Shown here piece after piece: positions 1-11,686 of a DNA stretch of 64,000 bases. The notes beneath the pieces were generated by a model, which had not been told where the DNA came from, did no database searches, and saw only the letters and a list, made by a program, of their open reading frames with translations. This DNA is from Ostrinia nubilalis (Eukaryota; Arthropoda; Insecta; Lepidoptera; Crambidae). Positions within the stretch are counted from its first letter, which is position 1, and every line of letters begins with the position of its first letter. The stretch spans positions 11,034,501 to 11,098,500 of the forward strand of contig NC_087090.1 in the NCBI RefSeq assembly GCF_963855985.1, read 5' to 3'. Made by a program: the position numbers and the translations under genes.

Positions 1-903
1 AACTCCTGTTGACAATGATTTGTATGCATATATATCTCTTCGCGAATGGTGGCATGATAAAAAAAGTCTCGTTTATCCAACAATTCAATTATGTACCACC
101 GTAAATGAAGCTAAACAATTTTATCATGACCATATTGCCGACCAGATATATATGGAAAATGTTGGAAAATTCATTTTCTTAATGTTGAGTACAAATTGTA
201 ATTTTAGTTGGTTTAAATGTCAACAACATAATAAATAAATTTATGATAAGATGTTTAAAATATTAAGTTACCTTTTTCTAAGAAAAAGTTGTAAAATCAT
301 TAATGACAGCTTCATAAAAAGTGAAAACAATTTTGCTGACAAAAGTAAAAAAGCACAGCAACAAAGCATTGAAAAGTAATCTTAGGGCTGAGGTTCGATC
401 AGCTGATAAGAAAATTAAAGATGTTTATAAATAAAAATCCTATTTTTTCTTAGAAAAAGTTGTGAAAATAAAAGTTTACAAAATTATCATTTCTGTACTT
501 TGTTATAATTTTCAATAATTCCTCATGCCTACAACTGCTATGTCATGTTCAATACTTATTGTAATATACCTATTTTATTTCGAAATAAATAATTTACGTT
601 ACAAAACTTCGTTTTACTTACACATAGTATAAAATAAAAATAGTAATCATTAAAATATTGAAGGTTCCTATACTAGATATCGATATGCAATTACAACCCT
701 AGCAAAGTATCGATAATCGATAAGTTATTACGAACGTCACTAATACTGTCAGAAAATAAGGCATTATGTTGGTAGCTCCGCCTGTAGTTTGTGCGGTTGG
801 TAAAGATTTGCGGGTCGTTCTCTAAAATGCATATGTGTGCGTGAGCTCAAAAAATATCTATGGAGTGCCGTCTCTTACTCTTTTATGCTCTTTGGTATGT
901 ATC
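1..903 (+). mobile_element. P-element-like transposon, copy 1 (3' end only)
   Basis: The first ~900 bases are nearly identical to 5420-5451 joined to 6687-7555, so this is the 3' end of a second copy of the same transposon, entering from outside the window. Unlike the downstream copy it lacks the mariner insertion and so preserves the empty target site (gcatatatatctc). Identity stops just after 'ggtatgtat' near 900, which is probably the element end. I could not define the terminal inverted repeat or the 8-bp target duplication expected for P elements. Confidence 0.8.
2..238 (+). pseudogene. C-terminal fragment of P-element-like transposase (copy 1)
   Basis: The frame continues the transposase frame seen in copy 2 (TPVDNDLYAY then ISLREWW). 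It ends at a TAA at 236-238, where copy 2 has GAA in 'aataaagaaattt'. Copy 1 therefore encodes a C-terminus about 36 residues shorter than copy 2 would. Only the 3' part lies in the window. The shortened tail probably reflects decay of this copy, but the effect on activity cannot be judged from here. Confidence 0.65.
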
Positions 904-2428
904 AGTGGGTAGACACTTCTCATACAAAGACTAGTCTCTATATGTAGCAATTGATATACAACCTTATCCCTTAAGCAATAAAGTGCATTTTGGATTGATT
1001 TTACTATAGCAGGGGAACCCGCGGATCAATACCACCATACTAAAAATAATTGTTTAGTGTCCTTATGTTGGTAGTATTGTTAGTTTGACAAATGAAAAAA
1101 AATGTCTGTCAATTGAGTTTGAGTTTTTAACCGGCGAATTGATTCGTGTGAAGTTATTTTCTCAGATTTGGTGCAATATTACTGTAAATAAACTTTTCTG
1201 TCGTTTACGTTGAGTTGATTAAGTTCCTCCGTATCGGGCGTGATAAAGTTTGCTGTTCAGTGTTATGTTTTTTGTGAGATAGAGACTCTTTTAAATAAGC
1301 TGTGTTTCAACTTCTACAGAAGTTTAAACTCTTATTTACTTTTCTGTTTAATGGGTATGTTATCTACTTACTTGAAATATTAGATCTATTACAAATCTAT
1401 TTTTCATTAAAAACAACCCTATGTGATAAAAATGTAAATGTACTTTCAAAACTGGTAAATGCATGAACCAGGGCATTGACACTGGTTGGAGAGAAATTAT
1501 AGGCTTTGTTTAATTAATACCTATTTCATTTTAGGCTTCTACTGATAATGGAGAGTAGAAACAACAAGAAGTGCGTTATTTGTAATAAGAGGCGAAGTCG
1601 TGGTGGATCACCCTTACTTTTGAGTAGGTTTCCTCTGGATTCTGACCGGTAAGTTCCTAATAACACTCATTTATTACAAGATAATTTTACTGATTGTGTA
1701 AACTTAAAGGCTGGGATTAATATTTTTAATCATACAGTAAATAACCATAACCTATTTTTAATTTCAGTATTTTGTTTCGTACTCTGTAAATGAATTGCAT
1801 AACAATACTAAAAGAAATTAGTTGATGAATAAATTTCAGTTTGTTATTCTTTTTCTTTTCTAATAGGTATTTCTTATTTCAGTTGTCGAATGTGGGTTAA
1901 AAATGCTGGCATAGAAGACTTAGCATATGTACCTATTGAAAAGTTACACCAACTTAAGTTTGTTTGTGGTGGGCACTTCACTCCTGAATCCTTCAATGCC
2001 AAAGGAACTCGGCTGAAGAACTCAGCTATTCCAACACTGGAATTGAGCAATCCCATCTTGCCAGATGAAGTTTTGACAGAGTTTCCTCTTCATGTTAAAG
2101 ACTCCAATAAAGAAAACCTCAATACAGGTATGATGATGACTTCAATTATTTTTTTTTAAATTTAATTTAGGTACTATCTATCAATTTTTCTGAATTATTT
2201 AGATGTCTTAATTAATTTTCTTTGGTTTCCAAAACAAACCAACCGAATGCAATTTAACAAGGTTCTTTCTTTGTAACCACAAACATGTGTTGTATGCTTA
2301 TCAATAAATAATATATAATTTCAATTATTAATTATATCTATACTTTGTTACAGTTCTTTATGATCATTCATATTGCATTCCAAAGAAGTCAAATCCAGTT
2401 GAACGAGGTATGTTTATCTAAAATTATA

Positions 2429-2691
2429 CTAATAATATAAAAAGGAAATATTTAATTGTTTGTTTGTATTTGATCGGCTCCGTAACTCGAAGCCAAGATA
2501 GCCTAAAGTGCGGGTTAGAACCCCACAGCTTGAATATTGTAGTAAACCCACTCGTAACACAATTTAGCTTAGAATGTGTGTTGAGTTAGAGGGACTTTAG
2601 TAATTTGTGTAATACAAATTCTTCAAAAAAAGTACCGGACCAATTTGAAAAATTTTAGGCAATCTACATTAATTAGCCAGGTCAGCTAGTT
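2429..2691 (+). repeat. Decayed RTE-like / SINE-like retroelement remnant
   Basis: The stretch starts 'tatactaataatataaa' and ends 'gtcagctagtt', the pattern of truncated Lepidoptera RTE-type 3' ends. It lies inside an intron of the P-element transposase gene, so it inserted after this P copy formed or was carried with it. No coding capacity is left. Confidence 0.45.
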
Positions 2692-5451
2692 TAATAATAT
2701 TTATAAGCTAGTAATTTTTAATGTGAGCAAGACATGTACTAGACTGATTGTACCCTAAAGTTGGGTAAGAACATGACATTTTATTACCCAATTCACATTT
2801 CATTATCTGCTTTCAGTTCCCCTTACAACTACAACCAAACAACTAAATTCAACATGTTTGGGAGCTGTGGATATACCAGATTCTGGTATTTCTGCGAAAA
2901 CAACTTTTGAACCTCTTCCTTCTACTTCCAATGCACCAGAACATATGACCTATAAACCCATTACTCATGGTAAGTGTACAAACTAATTATTTACCTTCTA
3001 AAATATGCCTTCCCTCAAACTAAAGAATGCCACCCTGGATGCGTTCTGCAGTCTGCAGTCAGGTCAAAATGAACTTATATGTACAACATTCTAGGTTTCT
3101 GTACATTTTATATTAATGCGATTTGACCGTGCGGATACGAACAAAGAACGCAAAGCACACGTGACTGATTGCCTTATCACGACCACTTACAGATTGTCTT
3201 GACATACCCGCAGACCGCATCCAGAATGCAGAACATTAAAACCTCTAAATGCCTTTAATTTAATATTATGTCATTGTTATTGAAGGTGGGCCCACGCTTC
3301 ATATTTTATGAGAAAAGCTATCATTATCCTGTCTTTGCATTTTTTTAAAACTTGATAATGATTGATTGATTTGGAAATAATATGTTTCATAAAACAACAA
3401 AATAAATTTTAAACTAATTTGCATATTTATAATATTTCAGATGATAAAAACATTTGCCATCAAGATGCACAGGCAGAAATATTAGTCCACAGTTATAAAA
3501 GACCTAAGAAAAACATTGAAATGAAAGGTAAGATAAAACATACCTAATTTAAAAAACTAAGTAAAATTGCTGATTAATTAACCAATATTCAATTCAATTT
3601 GCTTTAATGTTGTTTTTTTTACTAATGGAAATGTTTTTATTACAGACACTTCATCAACATTTACAATTAAAGAGAAGAGGCTTTGGCGACAGTTACAAAA
3701 TGCAAAAAAAACAATAAGGAATATAGCGAAGTCAAGAGTGAATTTAGACAAGTTAGATTCGGAAGTGCTGACATCGTTAGTAAAGGATGTAGTGCAGAAT
3801 AACAAAAAAAAGTCACAAGGAAAAAGGTGGACTTTAGCCAACAAAATATATGCTTTGGCTATATTTAAACGGTCCCCTAAAGCATACCGCTATATGCAAA
3901 AGCTGTTTACGCTACCAAGCACTAAAACGCTCCAAAGGATTTTAAAAAATATACCAATGGAGCCTGGTATAAATAAAAATATAATTGATATGTTAGAGGC
4001 AAAAGCATCAAGTATGCCAAAGGAAAATAAATATTGCTCGTTAATATTTGACGAGATGGCGTTAAAGAAACGGATAATTTATAACGAAATTGCTGATAAA
4101 GTGGATGGCTACGTGGATTATGGAGAGGGCGAGAACATGGGACGAGAAAAGAAAATTGCAGACCATGCGTTAGTGTTTATGATACAGGGTGCTAAACATA
4201 AATACAAGCAATATATTGCGCACTATTTTGTGGAAGGCACAATATCAACAGCAAAACTGGCAAAAATTATATCGGACATCATCAAAAAATTAAAAGAAAT
4301 CGGATTTATGGTTCTAACAACAGTTTGTGATCAGGGATCTACAAATATAGGAGCTCTTAACATGTTAAAAAGAAACTGTGGACAAGGCATAGATAGCAAC
4401 TTTTTCTCTGTAAATAATGACAAAATTTTTATAATCTATGACATCCCTCACTTGTTCAAATCATTACGAAACAATTTCTTTAAAAGTGGAAATATGTCTT
4501 TCGATGGAAAAATTGCACAATGGAGGCATTTGGTAGTTGCAGAAGAACACAACAGAATTTTTTTAAATTTTAAAAAACTGAATAGTACCATTGTAAATCC
4601 AACATTCAAAACTAAGATGAGGGTGAAGTATGCTGCGCATGCTCTGAGTAATACCGTGGCAGCTATTTTAAAAATGATGGCATGGAAAGAAGTTTCTGAT
4701 TGCAATGATACAGCATTTGTGATTGAACAGTTAGATAAACTATTTGATTGTACAAATGGTCCATCATCTTTAAATGACGTAAAGAAAGGGATCCGGGAAA
4801 ATGTTTCCACATCAAGTAATCACATTGAGTCTTGGACCTTTTATACTGATAAGTTAAAAACCATAAAATTCATAACAGCAGAAAACACGATACTAAAAAA
4901 TGTTAAATGCGTAAAGGGATATCAAATATCTATCAAATCCTTAAACGATATTTGGGAAAAGTTAAAGAATGAAGGGTTTAAATATATGAACCTTAGACAG
5001 TTTAACCAAGACTCTCTGGAAAACTTATTTGGAATCATTAGGCAACACAGTGTAACCAATAGAAATCCCACTATCACGCACTTTACTGCAGCGCTTAAAA
5101 CAAGCATGGTTACTGGGCTGAAAGTGCCTCATAGCAGAAGTGCTAATTGTGAAGCAGACAACAATAAACATATGCTGGAATATAAAGACATTTTAAAAAC
5201 TAATTTAAAAACAACAGAAATAAAAATTAATGTTCAAGATTCCACAGACACTGAATTTTATCCTGTGCTGTCTATCCCGGACCCTGAAAACTTAGAACAG
5301 CCCATTGAAAATTTGTGTAGCCTTGAAAACCAACCAGTAGTATATGTAAGCGGGTATTTAGCTGCCAAACTATTACAGAACAGTTCTTGTTTAATTTGTG
5401 AAGAGTGTTTGAGCGTGAAAACTCCTGTTGACAATGATTTGTATGCATATA

Positions 5452-6684
5452 CACCGTGTTACTTTGCATTCTTGCCATATTCACAGAGATAAAAGTAGGT
5501 AACAATACCTATTATTTAAGATAAACAAGATACTCCCATAAAGAAAGTACACTAAGATTTTAGTAAATTTGGTTTTTCAGTACAAATTGGAATAAACCAA
5601 TTTTGTCACGCACGTTCTACAGGTGCAAGTGGAATAAACCTAGTGGGCGTGGCCTAGTTCTTAATTTTATGGCTTTGGGTACCAGCCTTTTTATCCAGTC
5701 ATAATAACTATTTTAAAATACTCTTCAGTTGATTTCAGATTTTCCTTTCTACTATTACGGGCTTAGGACCGTCAAAAATACGTAATAATTATTAGGGTTT
5801 CAATGAATTTACAACATTGTACCCTATTTTTACAAATTAATAAATTAAGTATGAAATGAAATCACCTTATTTACGATTAATAATTTATTCATAAGTTCCT
5901 ACTTACAAAGTTTACGTACTACGAAGCAAGTGTTCAAAGTGTCCTCCGTTCTGATGAAGGCACAGTCTAGCACGGCGAAGCGTAGGTTTTTCGCCTTAGT
6001 TTTTGCAACACATAAACGTTTTGTATCACAGTTTCACTAAAACAATCCTTTCATGTAACGCGTTTACACTGTTTATTTCTTCTGCGCATACCAGTCGTTT
6101 CAAGTCAATCCAAAAATTCCATTGGTGTCAGGTCCGAGGATCGTGGTGGCCAAGCTACTGGACCCCTCGTCCAATCCACTGTTCACCAAACGTATTATTC
6201 GCGCACTTGACGTCCTTATTGTGGGGGAGCACCATCCTGCTGGTAGTAGAGCATTTGGTGTAACGCTAAGGGTACGTCATCAAGCAATTCGTCTAAGACG
6301 TCCTGCAGACACTCCAAGCACCATTTTGATTAAATTATTCGTTGTTTGAATACACTTCAGTCATTTTTGTATTATTTATAACGTGATTTGTGTTTGATGG
6401 ATTTCCCAGTTTTTTACAAGTGTCAAAAAGACATTTTAAAGACAATAGATTGCAATAGATATTTAAAAATACAATAAAAAGTAAAAAAGTCTCCATCGCC
6501 ATCGCCAACAAGTGATGTGCATGCGTTACGATAATTAGTGGTGTGTTTAACAGATTGTCGATAAAATAAAATACTCAAGATCAAAAAAAAAATTTTTCGG
6601 GTATTATTTTTTTACGGATTTGTGTTCAGTATCAGTAATATAGTAACCTCTGTAAATATGGCAAGAATGCAAAGTAACACCCTG
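5452..6684. mobile_element. Tc1/mariner-family element inserted in P transposase, TA duplication
   Basis: Terminal inverted repeats of about 38 bp (left caccgtgttactttgc, right reading cagggtgttactttgc on the other strand) bound a 1233-bp insert. TA at 5450-5451 and 6685-6686 is the target duplication. The empty site is visible at 26-40 in P copy 1. The insertion splits the P transposase near its C-terminus without changing frame otherwise. Confidence 0.9.
5912..6340 (-). pseudogene. Mariner transposase remnant (C-terminal half)
   Basis: On the minus strand the last coding stretch reads RRARLCLHQNGGHFEHLL and stops at 5912-5914, a C-terminus typical of many insect mariner/Tc1 transposases. 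Further upstream, 6100-6240 reads EQWIGRG ... HHDPRT ... NFWIDLKRLVC. This is a decayed version of the segment holding the family's SPDLTP-FFLWG motif, with two in-frame stops and frameshifts. It is clearly dead. Confidence 0.75.
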
Positions 6685-7555
6685 TATATCTCTTCGCGAA
6701 TGGTGGCATGATAAAAAAAGTCTCGTTTATCCAACAATTCAATTATGTACCACCGTAAATGAAGCTAAACAATTTTATCATGACCATATTACCGACCAGA
6801 TATATATGGAAAATGTTGGAAAATTCATTTTCTTAATGTTGAGTACAAATTGTAATTTTAGTTGGTTTAAATGTCAACAACATAATAAAGAAATTTATGA
6901 TAAGATGTTTAAAATATTAAGTTACCTTTTTCTAAGAAAAAGTTGTAAAATCATTAATGACAGCTTCATAAAAAGTGAAAACAATTTTGCTGACAAAAGT
7001 AAAAAAGCACAGCAACAAAGCATTGAAAAGTAATCTTAGGGCTGAGGTTCGATCAGCTGATAAGAAAATTAAAGATGTTTATAAATAAAAATCCTATTTT
7101 TTCTTAGAAAAAGTTGTGAAAATAAAAGTTTACAAAATTATCATTTCTGTACTTTGTTATAATTTTCAATAATTCCTCATGCCTACAACTGCTATGTCAT
7201 GTTCAATACTTATTATAATATACCTATTTTATTTCGAAATAAATAATTTACGTTACAAAACTTCGTTTTACTTACACATAGTATAAAATAAAAATAGTAA
7301 TCATTAAAATATTGAAGGTTCCTATACTAGATATCGATATGCAATTACAACCCTAGCAAAGTATCGATAATCGATAAGTTATTACGAACGTCACTAATAC
7401 TGTCAGAAAATAAGGCATTATGTTGGTAGCTCCGCCTGTAGTTTGTGCGGTTGGTAAAGATTTGCGGGTCGTTCTCTAAAATGCATATGTGTGCGTGAGC
7501 TCAAAAAATATCTATGGAGTGCCGTCTCTTACTCTTTTATGCTCTTTGGTATGTA

Positions 7556-7791
7556 TGTTCATCTGTTCCCTCGTAACTTCTAAACTACTTATCAGAATTC
7601 GACAAATGACATATCATTAGAAGCGTCTTAATTGTCCGCTGGTTATAGGCTATATGAGGTTTCACAAAATCTAATGTGGCGCCCTCTAGCGGACAAAACA
7701 AACAGAGTAAAAAAATAAAGTTAAGATAAATGTGCCGTGTTTGGTATCATTTGAAAGCGCTTTACTTGTACATTTTGAATATACATATATA
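7556..7791. other. Unassigned repeat-like spacer
   Basis: AT-rich sequence between the end of the P element and the next MITE. It includes 'gcgccctctagcggacaaaa', which looks like part of another dispersed repeat. I see no gene. Confidence 0.4.
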
Positions 7792-8270
7792 TGTTACGGT
7801 CAATGTGATAAATTGAAAATTATTAATAATAACCGGTTATTATGAATAATTACCGACAGTCGCGGTAAAAGTGATAAATTAATCACATTTAACAGTGATT
7901 ATTTAATAATTCAACCTTAGTACTATCAAATTTCATAAAAGAGAACAACATCTTGTGTACGTGCTCGTGTACAGCCAAACTTTTGAACGTTTTGATATCA
8001 TATATTAATATAATTTGGCATAATGAGTTTGGAATGTTTCTTGCATAATATTACTTTTCCATGATGCCTATAACATAATGTTTTGATTTAAAGCGAAAAA
8101 TAGGTTAGGGTGCGGCGGGGGTGGCCCTTGGGCCACCCCTAAGCCGCCTATTTAGTTTTATACACACATAAATGACCTCGTATTAATCACATTTACCAAA
8201 TCATGCGGTAATTATTCATAATAACCGGCGATTATTCATAATTTTCACATTTATCACTTTGACCGTAACA
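7792..8270. mobile_element. MITE with TGTTACGG termini, TA target site
   Basis: Inverted ends tgttacggtcaatgtgataa and the complement of ttatcactttgaccgtaaca enclose 479 bp, flanked by TA. The middle has ccggttatt/aataaccgg palindromes and a strong hairpin (ggggtggcccttgggccacc, 8108-8140). A small relic of the same family lies at 45357-45415. The larger element at 13496-16208 also starts with TGTTACGG. Confidence 0.75.
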
Positions 8271-8332
8271 TATATATTATAGCCTGACCAGGAACATAAA
8301 AACCCTCGCCATGTTGCGGAAAACGAATGGTA

Positions 8333-9567
8333 GGGGAAGATGGGTAACAGTGGATCGTGGGTCACAGTGAATCACTTTGCATAACTTTGTATGTATTGCA
8401 CGCACACACTCACGCGCTTGTGTGTTTGATGACCTAGCGGTGCCCCCCGCGCCTAACTAGTTGCTCGCAGTGTTTCGAAGCGGGAGGCCGCGCGGCGACT
8501 ATCTCGAGACTAGGAAAGTACGAGAATAAATTTTAAGGTTATTTTTGAACACGTGTTTTAAACATATTAAATGAAATTAGCTGGATTTTTGTCTTAAGGC
8601 CTTGCTCTTTAATGTTTATGGTGTTATTTTGTAAATAGATGCTTGTGATATACGCAACAAAAACTTTTTTAAGGTTGTTTTTTTGATGAAGGTATCTTTG
8701 GGTTTCACTGAATCATTTTGAATTGGGAAACAGTGGATCGAGATCAAGGGTTGTACCAATTTGATATGGACTTTTCTAGAATAGATCTACGTTAATTAGT
8801 TTTCTTTTCTACTCAGAAGATGTTAAATGTTTGTAGAATAGATCTGCGTTAATATTTTTTTATGTTGATTTTCTACTCATAGGATGTTACTGTTGAGTTT
8901 TCTTTATTAAAATTTGAATTTTATGTCAAAGTGGCTAACAAATTGCTTATTATAAAGTTTTCCTTAAGGGTATTTTGACGGATCTAGTCTACCTACTCAT
9001 AGTTAGTTTATTTCAGTACTTTCAAAGTATAAAATGTTGACCTAATTGAATATTGAATATCTTTGTTCAGTGATTCAATGTGAAGCACTATTTTAGAATT
9101 TAATTTTTGTTGTCTTTTTGTTCAAAAACGGTAGTTGCCTAGTTTAATTTTCTTTGAGTTTAATTTTTATTTAGAGGGAGTTCTTCATTTGATTTTGACT
9201 TGCAACAATAGTGTTGCTCAACTAAAAGTATTATTTGATCTCATTACGCATTAAATAATAAATATTGTGTCTATAATTGGGTTTTATTACTATTATAATA
9301 ATGATGATCCTGTGTACCCCATATGATCCAGTGTGCCCAACCCACTGATTCACTGTATCCCAAATATGGGTCACAGTGAATCAATCACCACTTTTTAAAA
9401 AAACGGTTATATCTCATTAATTTATCTTGTAATATGGCCGTTGACGTTTTTTTTCAATAGACAGATATATTTATAGCTGAATCATTCAAAAACGCAGTAC
9501 TTATAGCTTAAAATTCCGTAATACAGCCGCTTCGAAAAAAAATGATTCGCTGTCCCCCATCTTCCCC
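8333..9567. mobile_element. TA-flanked DNA transposon (GGGGAAGATGGG ends), non-coding
   Basis: The 1235-bp insert has inverted ends ggggaagatggg/cccatcttcccc and TA at 8331-8332 and 9568-9569. The uninterrupted sister copy (near 53930) shows the joined site, ggTActaattt. The interior repeats words from the ends, such as gggtcacagtgaatc and gggaaacagtggatc. No transposase frame remains. TA target and size fit a Tc1/mariner/pogo derivative. Confidence 0.8.
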
Positions 9568-9940
9568 TACTAATTTCTTTTAATGGCAACAGTAACTAAA
9601 AACTTCATTGTCATGTCACCTTGCATGTCAGTCTATTGCTGTCAAAGTGTAAACAAACTTTATTTTAAATATGCGCAATTGATTTTGTGTATTAAATTGC
9701 TAAAATCTTTTTATAGTCGTGAAAGAAAAGTGGTTTACAATGTGTTAAAGTATTTGTCGAAGAGAAATACTAAGGGTTCGGACAATATTTTCATTGAATA
9801 ATGTTTCCGACAAAGGTTGTCAAATTGACTGACATGTTTATCGCATAGTACAGTCCACTATGAAAATTTGCTGTGGTTTGTTTCAACTACCTATTTTAAA
9901 AATTTTTGTCACTTTCTAAGTGTTGAATTTTATGGAATTG

Positions 9941-10725
9941 AGAATGTTACTAGGTATGCAAAATCACTTGAAACCTATGTTACAGTTAAGCTTTTACATT
10001 TACAAATACATTAGTTTTTATTTCATTCAAAAATACCCAGTAGTTATGATTTTATAGGCATTCAAAGTTCGCTTAAATATTGAGTCCCGCCGACGGTCAC
10101 GTGACCCCGCGTGACGTACATTCACAGTGTCCGCTCACTAGAAAACGGTTATAAACATACTTAAATACATTTTTTTTTGTAAATACAAACTTATTATACA
10201 TATTAACACCCAGACCCATCACAGAAATTAAAATTGAACCAAATCCAAACTTGATGCGATTGTATCGTTTTTTTGCGAATTACCTTCCAGCTCCATCATT
10301 AGACCCTGATTACTATATAGAATTAAAGTACTCATCAATTCAAAACGAACGAGCCCAAACTCGATGGATTTAAGTCGTTTTATTATAGAGTTCCTATGGC
10401 CACCTTCCAGCTCCATCCTCAGATCAGCTCCATGTCATCATAATATTGCATGGTCATCCAAATCACATGTGTTTGCGAAATTTCAGCTTAATCGGTTGTC
10501 CGAAAGTGGGTCTTAATTCAGCTTGCAAGATTCCACCCATACAAATATGAGCCAGTCACTGTAATATGACGTCACGCGCATAAAATGGCGGGCTGGCCGC
10601 CGCCCGCACTTTTAAAATTCAATATCTTGGAAACTAATTGACGTATCGAAATAATTCTTTCACGTGTATTTTTTATTTTTAACAGAGAATACAGAAAGCT
10701 AAAAAACAAAATTAGTGAACATTCT
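9941..10725. mobile_element. Nested insert with AGAATGTT ends
   Basis: Relative to the uninterrupted copy at 53239-53984, about 785 bp is added here, bounded by agaatgtt and aacattct. It includes a piece of the Lepidoptera SINE body (ataaacatacttaaatacat ... cccagacccatcac, about 10149-10222) also found at 60598-62065. Exact ends and target duplication are uncertain. Confidence 0.55.
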
Positions 10726-11261
10726 TCATTGGAAAAGAAGTAGGTACCTACCGAGTTTGAAGCGTTCATGAGCAAACATTGCAGTTGAATATTCAAGTTC
10801 TGAATTTGATTATTGATGAATATTAAAATAAATCCTACTAGCTCGATTGATGGTTTCATTTAATTTATTTAAACCAGGTTACCTATAATAATATTTTTTC
10901 GTTAATTTATGAAAATATCAAATTAGCCCGTAATCCTGAATCCTGATACATAAAGTTAGCCTATTAATTTAACACAGGTACGACTGTACTCAGTGTTGCA
11001 CTATCAAATGCAATTGACGCGCCTCTATGCCAGGGTTTTTATGTTCCTGGTCAGGCTATACTAGCATTTGCTTATGACTTTACCTGTATTCATGGGCTGA
11101 TTGCATATAATTCACATCTTTTCGTTCATAGCTTCTTTACTACGTATTAGTTCATCAATTTAACTTTTGTTCATATTATGCGCCACAAATACACTTTAAC
11201 ACCAAAATAGTACAAATAATAAATAAAAAGTAAAAAAACTAAAACCCAACTACGACAAAAA

Positions 11262-11686
11262 ACGGCGCTGAAAAAGTATAAAACAAGATTTTCAGAATAC
11301 TGAACTGAACAAAGTTGCTAATGTAGTTGCATAGTTATTTTCATGTTTGGAAAGGCGTAGTCACACGTTACATATACCTACCGCAGCACTTTGACAACGT
11401 GTGACTGCGGTTTTCCAAACATGAAAATTACTATGCAACTACATTAGCAACTTTGTTCAGTTCAGAGCCCCGATTACGGTAATTTTTAACGTCAACAATC
11501 CAGACACGCTTCTCGATTCTGCGATACGATTGGTCGTAGTTGGTCGTTCAACAGCGTACGTCAGCTGTTTTGACCAATCGTATCGCAGAATCAGAAACGC
11601 GTCTGGATTGTAGACGTTATAAAAGTTACCGTAATCGGGGCTCTGTATTCTGAAAATCTTGTTTTATACTTTTTCAGCGCCGTTTT
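11262..11686. mobile_element. Outer foldback arms of a nested palindrome
   Basis: Arms aacggcgctgaaaaagtata (11262 on) and its complement (to 11686) enclose two further, adjacent palindromes: 11301-11464 (ttgctaatgtagttgcatag arms) and 11465-11643 (gagccccgattacggtaa arms). The whole can fold as a cruciform with two inner hairpins. Confidence 0.75.
11465..11643. mobile_element. MITE with GCCCCGATTRCGSTAA ends
   Basis: The termini gagccccgattacggtaa are inverted at both ends. They resemble those of the elements at 25870-26836 and 30809-30918 (gggccccgattgcgctaa). I read these as one family with variable interiors. Confidence 0.6.

Larger units (their letters stand above)
1548..7033 (+). pseudogene. 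P-element/THAP9-type transposase, spliced, interrupted by mariner
   Basis: Exons read by GT/AG signals and frame: 1548-1648, 1883-2127, 2354-2407, 2817-2969, 3441-3527, 3646-5451, resuming at 6687-7033 after the mariner and one TA copy. Summed coding length is 2793 nt (930 codons plus stop) with no other break. The N-terminus is a C2CH THAP zinc finger: KKCVIC, then CGGHF, and an AIPTL box. A basic, coiled-coil-like stretch follows (3660-3760). The catalytic region shows acidic residues typical of P transposases: Asp at 4050 (IFDEM), Asp at 4329 (VCDQGS), the DIPHLFKSLRNN motif at 4440, and Glu near 5019 in QDSLENLFGIIRQ. An acceptor at 1534 implies an untranslated first exon upstream. As it stands the gene reads into the mariner and stops at 5490-5492, so this copy is broken there. 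Family assignment is firm; exon edges are inferred. Confidence 0.8.
904..7555 (+). mobile_element. P-element-like THAP transposon, copy 2, with nested mariner
   Basis: The right limit is where similarity to copy 1 ends (~7555). The left limit is uncertain and lies between ~904 and 1534. A weak match to the inverted right end (catacaaagac at 921) and the word ttatgttggtag shared by the left (~1064) and right (~763, ~7420) subterminal regions suggest the element starts near 904-1020. The interior holds a seven-exon THAP transposase gene. A decayed mariner (5452-6684) sits in its last exon, and an RTE-like remnant lies at 2429-2691 in an intron. Confidence 0.7.
8278..11060. mobile_element. TATAGCCTGACC family element, copy C, carrying two nested elements
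   Basis: Ends are tatagcctgaccaggaacat and its inverted copy atgttcctggtcaggctata. The same family occurs uninterrupted at 53239-53984 (746 bp) and with another nested insert at 42635-43650. Comparison with the short copy shows two later insertions here, at 8333-9567 and about 9941-10725. The flanks suggest a TA target. Confidence 0.85.

Noticed and set aside
3028..3240. Possible small palindromic MITE in a P-element intron (gcattctggatgcggtctgc and its partial inverse)
   Set aside because: The arms match only in part and no target duplication could be defined.
9583..9801. 72-codon open frame in the TATAGCC family element
   Set aside because: The corresponding region of copy A has a stop in this frame, so it is not conserved within the family.
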